Below are positions 24,300 through 32,062 of a DNA stretch of 64,000 bases, piece after piece (position 1 is the stretch's first letter; the number at the start of each line of letters is the position of its first letter). The DNA lies in assembly GCA_964526965.1 (NCBI GenBank), contig CAZGML010000012.1:1-64000 (forward strand), given 5' to 3'. This DNA is from UBA6265 sp964526965 (GTDB lineage Bacteria; Chloroflexota; Chloroflexia; Thermomicrobiales; UBA6265). The notes below the pieces were generated by a model, which worked only from the letters and a program-made list of their open reading frames with translations, ran no database searches and had not been told where the DNA came from. A program made the translations under genes and the position numbers.

Positions 24300-25062
24300 C
24301 GGCATTGTCCTCCAGCCAGGCGCCGACATCCCGATAGGCAGCGGCGACGTTCGATTTCGGCATGTACTGCAGCACGCTGGTGCGTTCGGCGGTGCTCTCG
24401 GCACCCCGTACGCTGAGCGGAATGCTCGGCAGCAACGGCAAATCGGGGAACTGCGTCTCCAGTTGTTCCAGCATATCCTGCGCGAGCCGCGAGCTGTGGT
24501 GCACCTTGGTCGGCAGGAATCCCCTGAGCTTGAGATCCGGGTTCAAACGACTGATCATGCGAACGGTCTCGAAGAGGCGCTTGAGGACCATCAGCGAAAG
24601 CGGATGAGGCTCAATCGGCACAACCAGTTCATCAATCGCCACGAGGATATTGATACTGATGATGTTCAGCGCTGGTGGCGAATCGATAAGCACATAATCG
24701 TAGTTGGAGAGATCGGCCGAGTGCAGGCGATGATCCAGTTGGCGTTCGCGTTCCAGGACGTTGAGCAACTCGAGCTCGGCGGCAGCCAAATCGGGATGCG
24801 ATGGCACCATATCGATTCCGGGGATCGTTGTCGTTTGCAGAACATCTGTGATGCTGAGGTCTTCATCCAGCAGCAGGTCATACACCGATCGCTCCAGGTT
24901 GGCGACATCGGCGCCAATGGCCATGCTCAGGCTTGCCTGGGGATCGAGATCGATAGTGAGCACGCGACGGCCTCGTTCGGCCAGCGCGGCCGCAACGTTC
25001 AACGTGCTGGTTGTTTTGGCAGTGCCACCCTTCTGGTTAAAGAAGGCGATGATGCGGGTCAT
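24292..25062 (-). CDS. parA: Chromosome partitioning ATPase ParA
   Basis: 256 residues from the ATG at 25062; an in-frame ATG at 25101 is also possible and neither has a clear ribosome binding site. The deviant Walker A is NQKGGTAKTT (9-18), followed by the Walker A' strand TIDLDPQASLS and YVLIDSPPALN. It is a Soj-type DNA-binding ATPase translationally coupled to parB. A TCACGTGA core at 25086-25093, just before or within its 5' end, could be part of a parS-like site. A second ParA lies at 28605-29444. Confidence 0.92.
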   Translation of the reverse strand: MTRIIAFFNQKGGTAKTTSTLNVAAALAERGRRVLTIDLDPQASLSMAIGADVANLERSVYDLLLDEDLSITDVLQTTTIPGIDMVPSHPDLAAAELELLNVLERERQLDHRLHSADLSNYDYVLIDSPPALNIISINILVAIDELVVPIEPHPLSLMVLKRLFETVRMISRLNPDLKLRGFLPTKVHHSSRLAQDMLEQLETQFPDLPLLPSIPLSVRGAESTAERTSVLQYMPKSNVAAAYRDVGAWLEDNADE

Positions 25063-25126
25063 ACAGTTGCGAGGAATCCCTTCTCTCACGTGATCGTTCA
25101 TTCTGTGGCAATGATACCGAACAGCG

Positions 25127-25156
25127 AAACGGGAGGCCCATACAGACCTCCCGTTT
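25127..25156 (-). terminator. Terminator of the 91-aa protein gene
   Basis: AAACGGGAGG (25127-25136) pairs perfectly with CCTCCCGTTT (25147-25156) over a ten-base loop, 26 bases past the stop of the 25182-25457 gene. T-rich bases follow on both strands. Confidence 0.75.
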
Positions 25157-25181
25157 TACTTCATTCCCGCTCGTCTGGCTC

Positions 25182-25457
25182 TTAGGCAGGCGACTGGATG
25201 CGATTCCCGGCTGTGACAAGTGCATTGCCGATTCCGTTTCGTATTGAGTTGACGAAACGAGAAACTGCGGATGAGTCATCCTCACTTTCTCGGATACTTA
25301 CCGTTGTCGCCGGTTCACGTCCATTAATCTCGAAGCCCATTTCGTTCTTCTGGTCGCGATGTGCGCGGTTGAACATTTCCATTCGGCGAAGATCCGGGCT
25401 CGTCTGTGTTGGGTACTGGAGATCTTCGTGTGGTACCAGCATCGTAGGTGGTATCAT
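25182..25457 (-). CDS. 91-aa protein of unknown function
   Basis: 91 residues, with AGGGAG eight bases before the ATG, a near-consensus promoter 100 bases upstream and a perfect terminator downstream, so this is a well-supported single-gene unit. The sequence is polar: PPTMLVPHEDLQYP, a DLRRMEMFNRAHRDQKNE helix, and a C-terminal SRFVNSIRNGIGNALVTAGNRI that could form an amphipathic helix. There is no signal peptide or metal-binding cluster. I do not recognise it. The strong promoter suggests an abundant product. Confidence 0.7.
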   Translation of the reverse strand: MIPPTMLVPHEDLQYPTQTSPDLRRMEMFNRAHRDQKNEMGFEINGREPATTVSIRESEDDSSAVSRFVNSIRNGIGNALVTAGNRIQSPA

Positions 25458-25564
25458 GCGTTACTCCCTCTACTTTCAAGGCGCAGAACATCATTGTTCG
25501 GCGCGTAATGTTTCGTTGGCTCATGAGTTCTATTTACGCCGCCGGGGAGGCGACTACCCAATTG

Positions 25565-25593
25565 ATAGTATGATGCTTGTCATCTCATGTCAA
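25565..25593 (-). promoter_or_regulatory. Near-consensus promoter of the 91-aa gene
   Basis: On the minus strand TTGACA (25593-25588), exactly 17 bases, TACTAT (25570-25565). This is the best sigma-70-type promoter in the window. Confidence 0.75.
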
Positions 25594-25596
25594 GCA

Positions 25597-25610
25597 TATC
25601 GCGATAATGG
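25597..25610. promoter_or_regulatory. TATCGCGATAATGG motif, copy 2
   Basis: A 14-base match to 23015-23028 with a palindromic core TATCGCGATA. Here it lies just upstream of the -35 of the 91-aa gene promoter. Confidence 0.4.
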
Positions 25611-25782
25611 TATATCGTTCCTGCCGATCAGCACACTCTACCCGGCTGGCACTCGCAATATAGCCTCCACCCGGGCCAGGATGGTTGAAATAGTGTGAAC
25701 GTGCCTTAACGGGCCGGGGGTTCCCACAGCCTGATAAGCTGCATCCGGTTTGGAAGAAATCCTTCGGCGGCGGATTCTGACG

Positions 25783-26676
25783 TTATGTTCGTGGCTTTTC
25801 CGGTTGGCCGCTCTGGTCTGCAGGGAATTCCTGATTGCCGGAAGTACGGCGTACACCACTACGACTCTGGAAGTATCTCTTGATCAGTGGGTACGGAATG
25901 TAGCGATTGATCGCGAACGCCGCCCCGATGAACATCCAGCCAACCACTCCGTCAACCCACCAGTGATTGCCGGTGATGATCACGATGTACGACATCAGGA
26001 GCGCAATCGCAGCCACAAACCAGAACCGCACTTTCGGGCTGGCAAACAACAGCGACACTGCCACAGCTACAAACGTGGTCCAGCCCACGTGCATGCTCGG
26101 CATTGCGGCGTACCGGTTTGCCTGCACCACGGCACCGGTGTCATCGAAATAGTTCGGGCCGTACACGGCCAATGTGTCCACGAACGGCCAGCCGTAATCC
26201 TGCATGAATCTTGGTGGCGCCAGCGGGTAGATAAGGTACATCGGTGTTACCAGTACCATGCTGATGTAAAACGCTCTTCGGATGTACCGGAATCTCACTG
26301 GCGCCAGGAACGCGACCAGCATCATGCCGCCAATCACCCACCACATGTAATAGGCGTAGAGTTGGTTGAAAAAGGTGATGTACCAGTCGCCCCGATCCAG
26401 TGCCCACTGCTGCCAGTCCAGTTCAAACATGAGCCCGAGCGATTCCTGGAAGGATATGATATCCAGCGCGTTATCAAACGCCACCTGCGCATCTGGCGGA
26501 ATGAACTCGCGTCGCGCCACCTTGTAGATCTGGAAGGCGACCCAGAGGATTAGCCCCTGCAGCACAGCGAAACCGAGTCGCCGCAAGAACGACGCGCGGC
26601 TCTGGGGAAGCGAAGGCTTCTCATCGTATGGCGGTGTGATCCAGCCGTTTTCAGGGTGCGAGGTTGTATCTGTCAC
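25783..26676 (-). CDS. PAP2-family membrane phosphatase / transferase
   Basis: 297 residues with about six membrane helices. The PAP2 active-site motifs are YPLAPPRF (motif C1-like), AMPSMHVGW (the catalytic His) and TGNHWWVDGVVG (final His/Asp). This form (PAP2_3) is shared with inositol-phosphoryl-transferases such as Aur1 and with mycobacterial-type lipid phosphatases, so a phosphatidylinositol-like or polyprenyl-phosphate substrate is possible. It is the last of a tight minus-strand run parA-guaB-F420-PAP2, nine bases after the PPOX gene. Confidence 0.85.
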   Translation of the reverse strand: MTDTTSHPENGWITPPYDEKPSLPQSRASFLRRLGFAVLQGLILWVAFQIYKVARREFIPPDAQVAFDNALDIISFQESLGLMFELDWQQWALDRGDWYITFFNQLYAYYMWWVIGGMMLVAFLAPVRFRYIRRAFYISMVLVTPMYLIYPLAPPRFMQDYGWPFVDTLAVYGPNYFDDTGAVVQANRYAAMPSMHVGWTTFVAVAVSLLFASPKVRFWFVAAIALLMSYIVIITGNHWWVDGVVGWMFIGAAFAINRYIPYPLIKRYFQSRSGVRRTSGNQEFPADQSGQPEKPRT

Positions 26677-26685
26677 TACACGAAC

Positions 26686-27108
26686 TCACCAGCCGCGTAA
26701 CTTCTCGAGCGTAATCCGGATCGGAACCGAGAACTCGTCGTTCATTTGCTGGGGAGTCATGCCGATGTTCTCCATCCAGCGTTCGTATTTCTCCACGTAC
26801 GCCTGATTGTGGATCACCGATTTTATTGCCGGGTCAACGATCGCGGTGCCAGTGAAAACGGTCATGGCTTCGCCGTCCTCGGGAGAGTTGAAGTTGAGGC
26901 TGACCTTCGGATTCTTCGCGATATTCTCGAGGCGCTGGGCACCAGGCTTGGTGTAGATGACCACGTCATCCTCCTGGTACAGGAACCAGATAACGTTCGG
27001 CTGCGGCGTGTCGGTTTTTGCACCAACGGTTGTCAGCCAAACAACGTGTTCATCCTGGAGTTGTGCAAGCGCCTTCTGGCCAAAATCGCTTTTGAAATCG
27101 ATGCTCAA
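26686..27108 (-). CDS. PPOX-class F420/FMN-dependent oxidoreductase
   Basis: 140 residues, a split beta-barrel of the pyridoxamine-phosphate-oxidase superfamily. The opening VVWLTTVGAKTDTPQPNVIWFLYQ-type strands, VIYTKPGAQRLENIAKNPKVSLNF and the FTGTAIV strand match the TIGR03667 group, which binds F420 or FMN. Length is standard. The redox substrate is unknown. It lies 13 bases after guaB. F420 use would fit Chloroflexota, but the cofactor cannot be proved from sequence. Confidence 0.82.
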   Translation of the reverse strand: MSIDFKSDFGQKALAQLQDEHVVWLTTVGAKTDTPQPNVIWFLYQEDDVVIYTKPGAQRLENIAKNPKVSLNFNSPEDGEAMTVFTGTAIVDPAIKSVIHNQAYVEKYERWMENIGMTPQQMNDEFSVPIRITLEKLRGW

Positions 27109-27121
27109 CCAGCACCTCCTT

Positions 27122-28615
27122 TTACCGGCCGGTCAGGCGATAGTTTGGTGCCTCACGAGTGACCTGCACATCGTGCGGATGGCTCTCTCGCAAGCCGGCG
27201 TTCGTGATCTGAATAAGCTGCGATTGCGTTCGCAGGGTCTCGATCGATTCCGAGCCCGCATAACCCATTGCACTTCTCAGGCCACCAAGGAGCTGGTACA
27301 CCTGCGGTGCCAGGGCACCACGATAGGCAACGCGCCCCTCGATTCCTTCCGGAACCAGCTTGTTCACATTGCCAATATCGCCCTGGAAATAGCGATCCTT
27401 GCTGAAGCTGCGACCCTGCATGGCAGCCAGGCTGCCCATGCCACGGTAGACCTTGTAGCGCTCGCCGCCGGAGACAATGACTTCGCCCGGGCTCTCATCG
27501 AGGCCAGCGAGTAGCGACCCCAGCATTACCGAGCTCGCGCCGGCAGCAATCGCCTTGGCGATATCGCCGCTGTACTGGATACCACCATCGGCGATTACGG
27601 GAATACCATGCTGTTCCGCGACTTTGGCCGCATCGTTGATCGCAGTTATTTGAGGTACACCCGTGCCGGCGACCACGCGAGTGGTGCAGATCGTTCCTGG
27701 CCCGATACCGACCTTGAGTGCGTCCGCGCCAACATCAATCAGGTCAGCCGCGGCAGCACCGGTGGCGATGTTGCCAGCGATCACGGCAACATCATGCTTC
27801 GCCTTGATATTGCGCACGGTCTCGCGAATGCCGGAGTTGTGTCCGTGAGCGGTATCGACCACGATCACGTCCACACCACGTTCAATCAGTGCATCTGCGC
27901 GTTCTTCGCCAGATGGACCCACACCGACTGCCGCGCCGGCACGAAGCCGACCCTGCTCATCCTTGGTAGCGAGCGGGTATTTGATCTTCTTCTCGATGTC
28001 CTTAATAGTGATGAGTCCACGCAGGATACCGTCATCATCGACAACCGGGAGCTTCTCCACGCGGTTGTTGTGGAACATGCGCTCTGCCTGCTCCAGTGTG
28101 GTGCCAACCGGCGCAGTGATGAGGTTGTCCTTTGTCATCTTCTGCGAGATCGGTTGCCCGGTATCTTCCACAAAGCGGAGATCGCGATTGGTGAGGATAC
28201 CAACGAGCCTGCCGTTTTCATCCGTAATGGGCACACCACTAATGCGGAACTGTTCCATTAGCGCCAGCGCGTCGGAAACCAGGTTATCCGCCCGGAGCGT
28301 GAACGGCTCGACGATCATGCCGCTCTCCGAGCGCTTCACCTTGTCCACCTCGTTTGCCTGTTCTTCGATGCTGAGATTGCGGTGGATGATACCGAGGCCA
28401 CCTTCGCGCGCGATGGCGATCGCGAGCCGACCTTCGGTAACGGTGTCCATCGCGGCGGAGATAATTGGGATGTTGAGATGAATATCTGCCGCGAGTCGGG
28501 TCGCGAGGCTCACCTCGGCCGGGATCACATCCGATTTGGCGGGGACAAGCAGTACATCGTCGAATGTCAGGCCGAGCCCGGCGAACTTGTCTTCACGCAT
28601 CAATTCATTGGTCAT
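27122..28615 (-). CDS. guaB: Inosine-5'-monophosphate dehydrogenase
   Basis: 497 residues from the ATG at 28615, which overlaps the parA stop by eleven bases. The catalytic barrel opens with LTFDDVLLVPAKSDV; two CBS domains (~95-210, including GVPITDENGRLVGILTNRD) are inserted; the catalytic Cys is C310 in GPGTICTT. The mobile flap reads GRSFSKDRYFQG. It oxidises IMP to XMP with NAD, the first committed step to GTP. The CBS pair usually senses adenine/guanine nucleotides. An in-frame N-terminal extension exists but is unlikely. Confidence 0.96.
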   Translation of the reverse strand: MTNELMREDKFAGLGLTFDDVLLVPAKSDVIPAEVSLATRLAADIHLNIPIISAAMDTVTEGRLAIAIAREGGLGIIHRNLSIEEQANEVDKVKRSESGMIVEPFTLRADNLVSDALALMEQFRISGVPITDENGRLVGILTNRDLRFVEDTGQPISQKMTKDNLITAPVGTTLEQAERMFHNNRVEKLPVVDDDGILRGLITIKDIEKKIKYPLATKDEQGRLRAGAAVGVGPSGEERADALIERGVDVIVVDTAHGHNSGIRETVRNIKAKHDVAVIAGNIATGAAAADLIDVGADALKVGIGPGTICTTRVVAGTGVPQITAINDAAKVAEQHGIPVIADGGIQYSGDIAKAIAAGASSVMLGSLLAGLDESPGEVIVSGGERYKVYRGMGSLAAMQGRSFSKDRYFQGDIGNVNKLVPEGIEGRVAYRGALAPQVYQLLGGLRSAMGYAGSESIETLRTQSQLIQITNAGLRESHPHDVQVTREAPNYRLTGR

Positions 28616-29444
28616 GGAGGGCACTCTCTTTCTTGTTTGGGTAATCGATGCCGAGACGAGCAACGAGTTCGTCGGCAAACTGGTCATATGCTTCGCCGCC
28701 GCGCGATGACGGATCGTATTCGGTGATGGATTGGCCATAGCTTGGGGCTTCGGCCAGCCTCACTGAGCGCGGGACGATGGCTTCAAACAGGTGATCCGGA
28801 AAATACTGCCGCACCTCGTCGACAACGTGAGCAGACAGCCGGGTACGGGAGTCGAACATCGTCATCAGTACTCCCAGCAAATCCAGCTGCGGGTTGAGAT
28901 GCTGGCGTGTGAGGTCGATCGTTTGTATCAATTGCGTAACGCCTTCCAGCGCCAGGAACTCACACTGAATCGGAATCACAACCGAGTTGGCAGCGGTGAG
29001 TCCGTTGAGCGTAAGCAACCCCAACGATGGCGGGCAATCGATCAGCGCGATATCGTAATCATGCCGTGCGGAATGCAACGCCTGGGCGAGACGTCGCTCG
29101 CGATTTGGCTCGCCCACCAGTTCGATTTCGGCACCCGCCAAATCGGACGTGGTTGCGATCATGTCAAGGTTTGAACGCACTTCCCTCTGCACGACGTTTT
29201 TGAAGTCGAGTGACTGCACGAGCAGGTCGTACATGGAGCCATCGAGTTCCGCCTTTTCGATACCAAGGCTGGATGTTGTGTTTCCTTGTGGATCGAGATC
29301 CAGCAACAGAACGCGAAGCCCGCGTGCGGCGAGTACCACAGCGGTATTAACTGCGCTTGTGGTCTTGCCGACGCCACCTTTTTGGTTGGCAAAAGCAACC
29401 ACCTGCAGAATGCGATCCGGGTGCGAAATGTGTGTCGTGCTCAA
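28605..29444 (-). CDS. Second ParA-family ATPase
   Basis: 279 residues if started at the TTG at 29444; in-frame starts further up to 29534 exist, so the N-terminus is uncertain. It has a canonical deviant Walker A (FANQKGGVGKTTS), LLLDLDPQGNTTSSLG and IDCPPSLGLLTLNGL, as in chromosomal Soj. No parB accompanies it. It is coupled to guaB by overlap, unlike the parAB pair 3.5 kb away. Either this is the main Soj with ParB supplied by the other locus, or it positions another cargo. Confidence 0.88.
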   Translation of the reverse strand: MSTTHISHPDRILQVVAFANQKGGVGKTTSAVNTAVVLAARGLRVLLLDLDPQGNTTSSLGIEKAELDGSMYDLLVQSLDFKNVVQREVRSNLDMIATTSDLAGAEIELVGEPNRERRLAQALHSARHDYDIALIDCPPSLGLLTLNGLTAANSVVIPIQCEFLALEGVTQLIQTIDLTRQHLNPQLDLLGVLMTMFDSRTRLSAHVVDEVRQYFPDHLFEAIVPRSVRLAEAPSYGQSITEYDPSSRGGEAYDQFADELVARLGIDYPNKKESALHDQ

Positions 29445-29579
29445 TGGTGATCCGGTGATTCTCGCGGAACCGGCATCTGGAACCTGATGCCGTGTTCCGG
29501 ATATTCTACTGCATTGGCCTAAATCGACAACCAAACCGGAATGAAGTCAGGCGAAATAACGCCCTTGCCGAGGGGCTGA

Positions 29580-30827
29580 TTACTCAACGACGATAACCGG
29601 CGTGCCAAGGGGAGCGAACTCCCAGATGAACGCCGCGAGGTTGAGTGGCAGGTTCACGCATCCGTGACTCATGCGGTTCCCGAAGTTCTCGTGCCAGTAC
29701 GCGCCGTGGATCGCTTCTGCCTGGTAATTGAAGTAGAGGATATGCGGCACATCCTCCACCATCCAGTGGTCACCACCATCGCCTTCAGATCCCAGTGAAA
29801 TCACCTCGCCGGTACCGTCAGTAAAGCCTTGCATAGTTTGCGATTCGTACTTGAGGCGCACGTGGAAAAACCCGATCTCGGTTTCGTTCGGAGCGACGCC
29901 GGTGCTCGTTAATGTCTCGAGTACCAGCACATCACCCTGGTAGGCATAGAGCTTCTGCTCACTAATGCTGACAACAATGCGTTTGGGCCCTTCGATCTGG
30001 GTGGGATCAACACCATACGGATTCACAACGGAGTAGAAGAGCGACTCTGAATAAATGGGCCTGTTGCCCTGCTCGATGGGTGTTGTGTCGAATCCATACT
30101 TCTCCGGATTCTCACGCGGAAGCGGAGCGACTCGTACCTCGCCCTCCTGTATCAGCAGGATTCCGTTTTCGAACATCTGTCCTTCAACGCCGCGTATGCG
30201 CATGGGTTCGCTTAACGGCGCTCCCATGTAGAACCACCCCTCGTGGTTGTCGTACCAGGCACCAAACTGGCCGGCGATACTGTAGCCGGTTTCCGAGCTG
30301 ATACGTCCACCAGCTGCCGCGACTTCGTCAGCACGAACGGTATCGACGCTGGCTGGTACGGTGCCAGAGCGACGATCGGATGCTGCACGGCGACCATCGG
30401 AACGGCGCTCAGTGCGCTTCTCATCCAGGTCCTGATGCAGTATCGGCATCAGGCGCACTGCTGCATCATCGGTGTGCAGCCAGACGGTGGAGTACTGGAA
30501 AATGCCCCGCTCGAATGCCTGGCTATAGAGTTGGTTGCTGGCACCAAACGGTTGTGAGATCGGATTGCCATAGACCGATGCTGCCCCGTTGGCGCGCCAA
30601 TAATCGAGCATGTACCCGGTCACTGAATGGCCGGTTTCTGGAACATACGCATCGATCTGCGATTGCCCGAGGTAGCGGGGCATGTTCTCAGGAGGAATAC
30701 CGAGCTCCGCGGCGGAGGGTTTACCAGGAACGTGCCCGGGAGGTGGCTCGAAAGCGGCTAACGGTTGAGCCAGTAGCCCAAAGGTCAAAACGAGTCCGAA
30801 AAACGCCCTCAAAGCAGTCTTAAGCAT
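29580..30827 (-). CDS. Secreted L,D-transpeptidase (YkuD)
   Basis: 415 residues from an ATG with GGGGAC at six bases. A signal peptide (KTALRAFFGLVLTFGLLAQPLA) is followed by two surface modules around GHSVTGYMLDYWRANGAA and ETGYSIAGQFGAWY, a repeat style common in Chloroflexota exported proteins. The C-terminal YkuD domain begins KRIVVSISEQKLYAYQ and has the catalytic HxnSHGCVN as SHGCVNLPL near the end. It forms 3-3 crosslinks or attaches proteins to peptidoglycan outside the membrane. It follows pyrF by 80 bases. Confidence 0.9.
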   Translation of the reverse strand: MLKTALRAFFGLVLTFGLLAQPLAAFEPPPGHVPGKPSAAELGIPPENMPRYLGQSQIDAYVPETGHSVTGYMLDYWRANGAASVYGNPISQPFGASNQLYSQAFERGIFQYSTVWLHTDDAAVRLMPILHQDLDEKRTERRSDGRRAASDRRSGTVPASVDTVRADEVAAAGGRISSETGYSIAGQFGAWYDNHEGWFYMGAPLSEPMRIRGVEGQMFENGILLIQEGEVRVAPLPRENPEKYGFDTTPIEQGNRPIYSESLFYSVVNPYGVDPTQIEGPKRIVVSISEQKLYAYQGDVLVLETLTSTGVAPNETEIGFFHVRLKYESQTMQGFTDGTGEVISLGSEGDGGDHWMVEDVPHILYFNYQAEAIHGAYWHENFGNRMSHGCVNLPLNLAAFIWEFAPLGTPVIVVE

Positions 30828-30907
30828 GCAAGTCCCCGTGAGCCACAGCGATTGGCCAAATGGTTCGTCTAGATGATACCAACGTACAAACAATTGATAA
30901 TGGATTT

Positions 30908-31750
30908 TCAGGCTTCGGGCTGGGGGCGGTACTGATTAATCTCATCCCGCAATGCCCTCGCCTTTTCAAAAGCAGCTTCTGCAAAATCCTTGCCAGAGCT
31001 TGCGTAGAGAATGCCGCGCGACGAGGAGCAGAGTAGCGAGCCGCCCCGAGCATCCACTCCAGCCTGCACCGATGCCGATACATCTCCACCCTGAGCACCG
31101 AGGCCGGGCAGCAGGAGCACCTGGTTCGGGCAGCGCTTCCTCACCGCCTCAAGCTGGGCTGGCCAGGTGGCACCCACAACCAGGCCGACATCGGCCGGGT
31201 ATTCGTCGTTCCACATGCGGGAACGTTCGGCTACGTGCATGAACAACGGCTCGCCGTTCTCAAGGATCAGGTCCTGGAAATCCCCGCTGCCTGGATTGCT
31301 GGTTTTCGCCAGCACAATGACGCCCTTGCCGTCCTGGTTCAAATAGGGAGCGAGCGCATCTTCTCCCATATATGGTGCAACCACAATCGCATCGGCTTCG
31401 AGGAAATCGAACGCCGTACGCACCCACGCTTTTGCCGTATCGCCGAGGTCGTTGACCTTGCAGTCCAGCACGACCGGGATGTTCGACGGAACCGCCTCTC
31501 GCACCCGTCTCAGGGCCTTGAGGCCATCGTCGCCAAGACTCAAGTAAAAGGGGAGGTTAGGCTTGTATGCAGAGACGACATCTTTGGTGGCGTTGATGAT
31601 TTCGATGCAGAAATCTGCAACTCCGTCTGCCGTGGCGGGGATACCTCGCGGCAACTTGCCTGGCACCGGATCGAGGCCGACACACAGGAGTGAATTGGCT
31701 TCCGTTTCTCGAAGCGTCAGGCGTTTATGAAATGAGTTTGTGCCGGTCAT
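30908..31750 (-). CDS. pyrF: Orotidine-5'-phosphate decarboxylase, long type
   Basis: 280 residues, the longer group-2 PyrF found in Actinobacteria, Myxococcus and Chloroflexota. The active-site lysine motif is LDCKVNDLGDTA; LCVGLDPVPGKLP opens the fold and GATWPAQLEAVRK and LLPGLGAQGGD bind the phosphate. It makes UMP from OMP in pyrimidine synthesis. GGAGG lies seven bases before the ATG. No other pyr gene is near. Confidence 0.95.
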   Translation of the reverse strand: MTGTNSFHKRLTLRETEANSLLCVGLDPVPGKLPRGIPATADGVADFCIEIINATKDVVSAYKPNLPFYLSLGDDGLKALRRVREAVPSNIPVVLDCKVNDLGDTAKAWVRTAFDFLEADAIVVAPYMGEDALAPYLNQDGKGVIVLAKTSNPGSGDFQDLILENGEPLFMHVAERSRMWNDEYPADVGLVVGATWPAQLEAVRKRCPNQVLLLPGLGAQGGDVSASVQAGVDARGGSLLCSSSRGILYASSGKDFAEAAFEKARALRDEINQYRPQPEA

Positions 31751-31863
31751 TTTAGGCCTCCATGAGCGGGGAAAGCGACTCTCTGCTCACGAAATACTAC
31801 CAGTCGTACACGGGGAGCCTGACAATCGCAAACGAGCACTGATTGTGACCATATGACAAACGT

Positions 31864-31891
31864 TTGCAGGGGCGGGTTGGCGTGCTACACT
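31864..31891 (+). promoter_or_regulatory. Promoter of the TPR gene
   Basis: TTGCAG (31864-31869), 16 bases, TACACT (31886-31891). Confidence 0.6.
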
Positions 31892-31909
31892 CCAACCAGT
31901 CTGATCAGG

Positions 31910-31930
31910 GTGTACGGACACTGCGTACAC
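31910..31930 (+). promoter_or_regulatory. Inverted repeat in TPR gene leader
   Basis: GTGTACG (31910-31916) and CGTACAC (31924-31930), perfect 7-bp arms around a seven-base loop, about 12 bases after the expected transcription start. It could be an operator or the first hairpin of a structured leader. Confidence 0.4.
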
Positions 31931-32062
31931 GTGTGGCAGAATAGATTCAACTGGTGTGGTGGCTGCCGCACTTATCCGAAAACGTACACTTACAATTGGT
32001 GGGAAGGCACGATTGGTTGGTACGGCACCCCGTGTCGCACATACCAGTCAAGGAGCAAAGTG

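Larger units (their letters stand above)
25458..25782 (-). other. 325-bp intergenic region
   Basis: Holds the leader and promoter of the 91-aa gene, with the palindromic motif at 25597-25610 upstream of its -35. The part next to the PAP2 gene (25700-25782) has only a weak AATCC...GGATT hairpin that could end that operon. No further gene is seen. Confidence 0.5.
31751..32062. other. Divergent intergenic region with TPR gene promoter and long leader
   Basis: 312 bases between pyrF (minus) and the TPR gene (plus). It contains the plus promoter at 31864-31891, an inverted repeat at 31910-31930 and about 165 bases of leader. The frame open through the leader is Cys/Trp-rich and lacks a ribosome binding site, so I treat it as noncoding. 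Confidence 0.55.

Noticed and set aside
24148..25185. 345-codon open frame opposite parA and parB
   Set aside because: It crosses two well-supported genes on the other strand and has no family features.
31853..32062. N-terminal extension of the TPR protein
   Set aside because: The extra residues are Cys/Trp-rich and unlike the rest, the promoter lies inside this stretch, and AGGAG sits correctly before the GTG at 32063.
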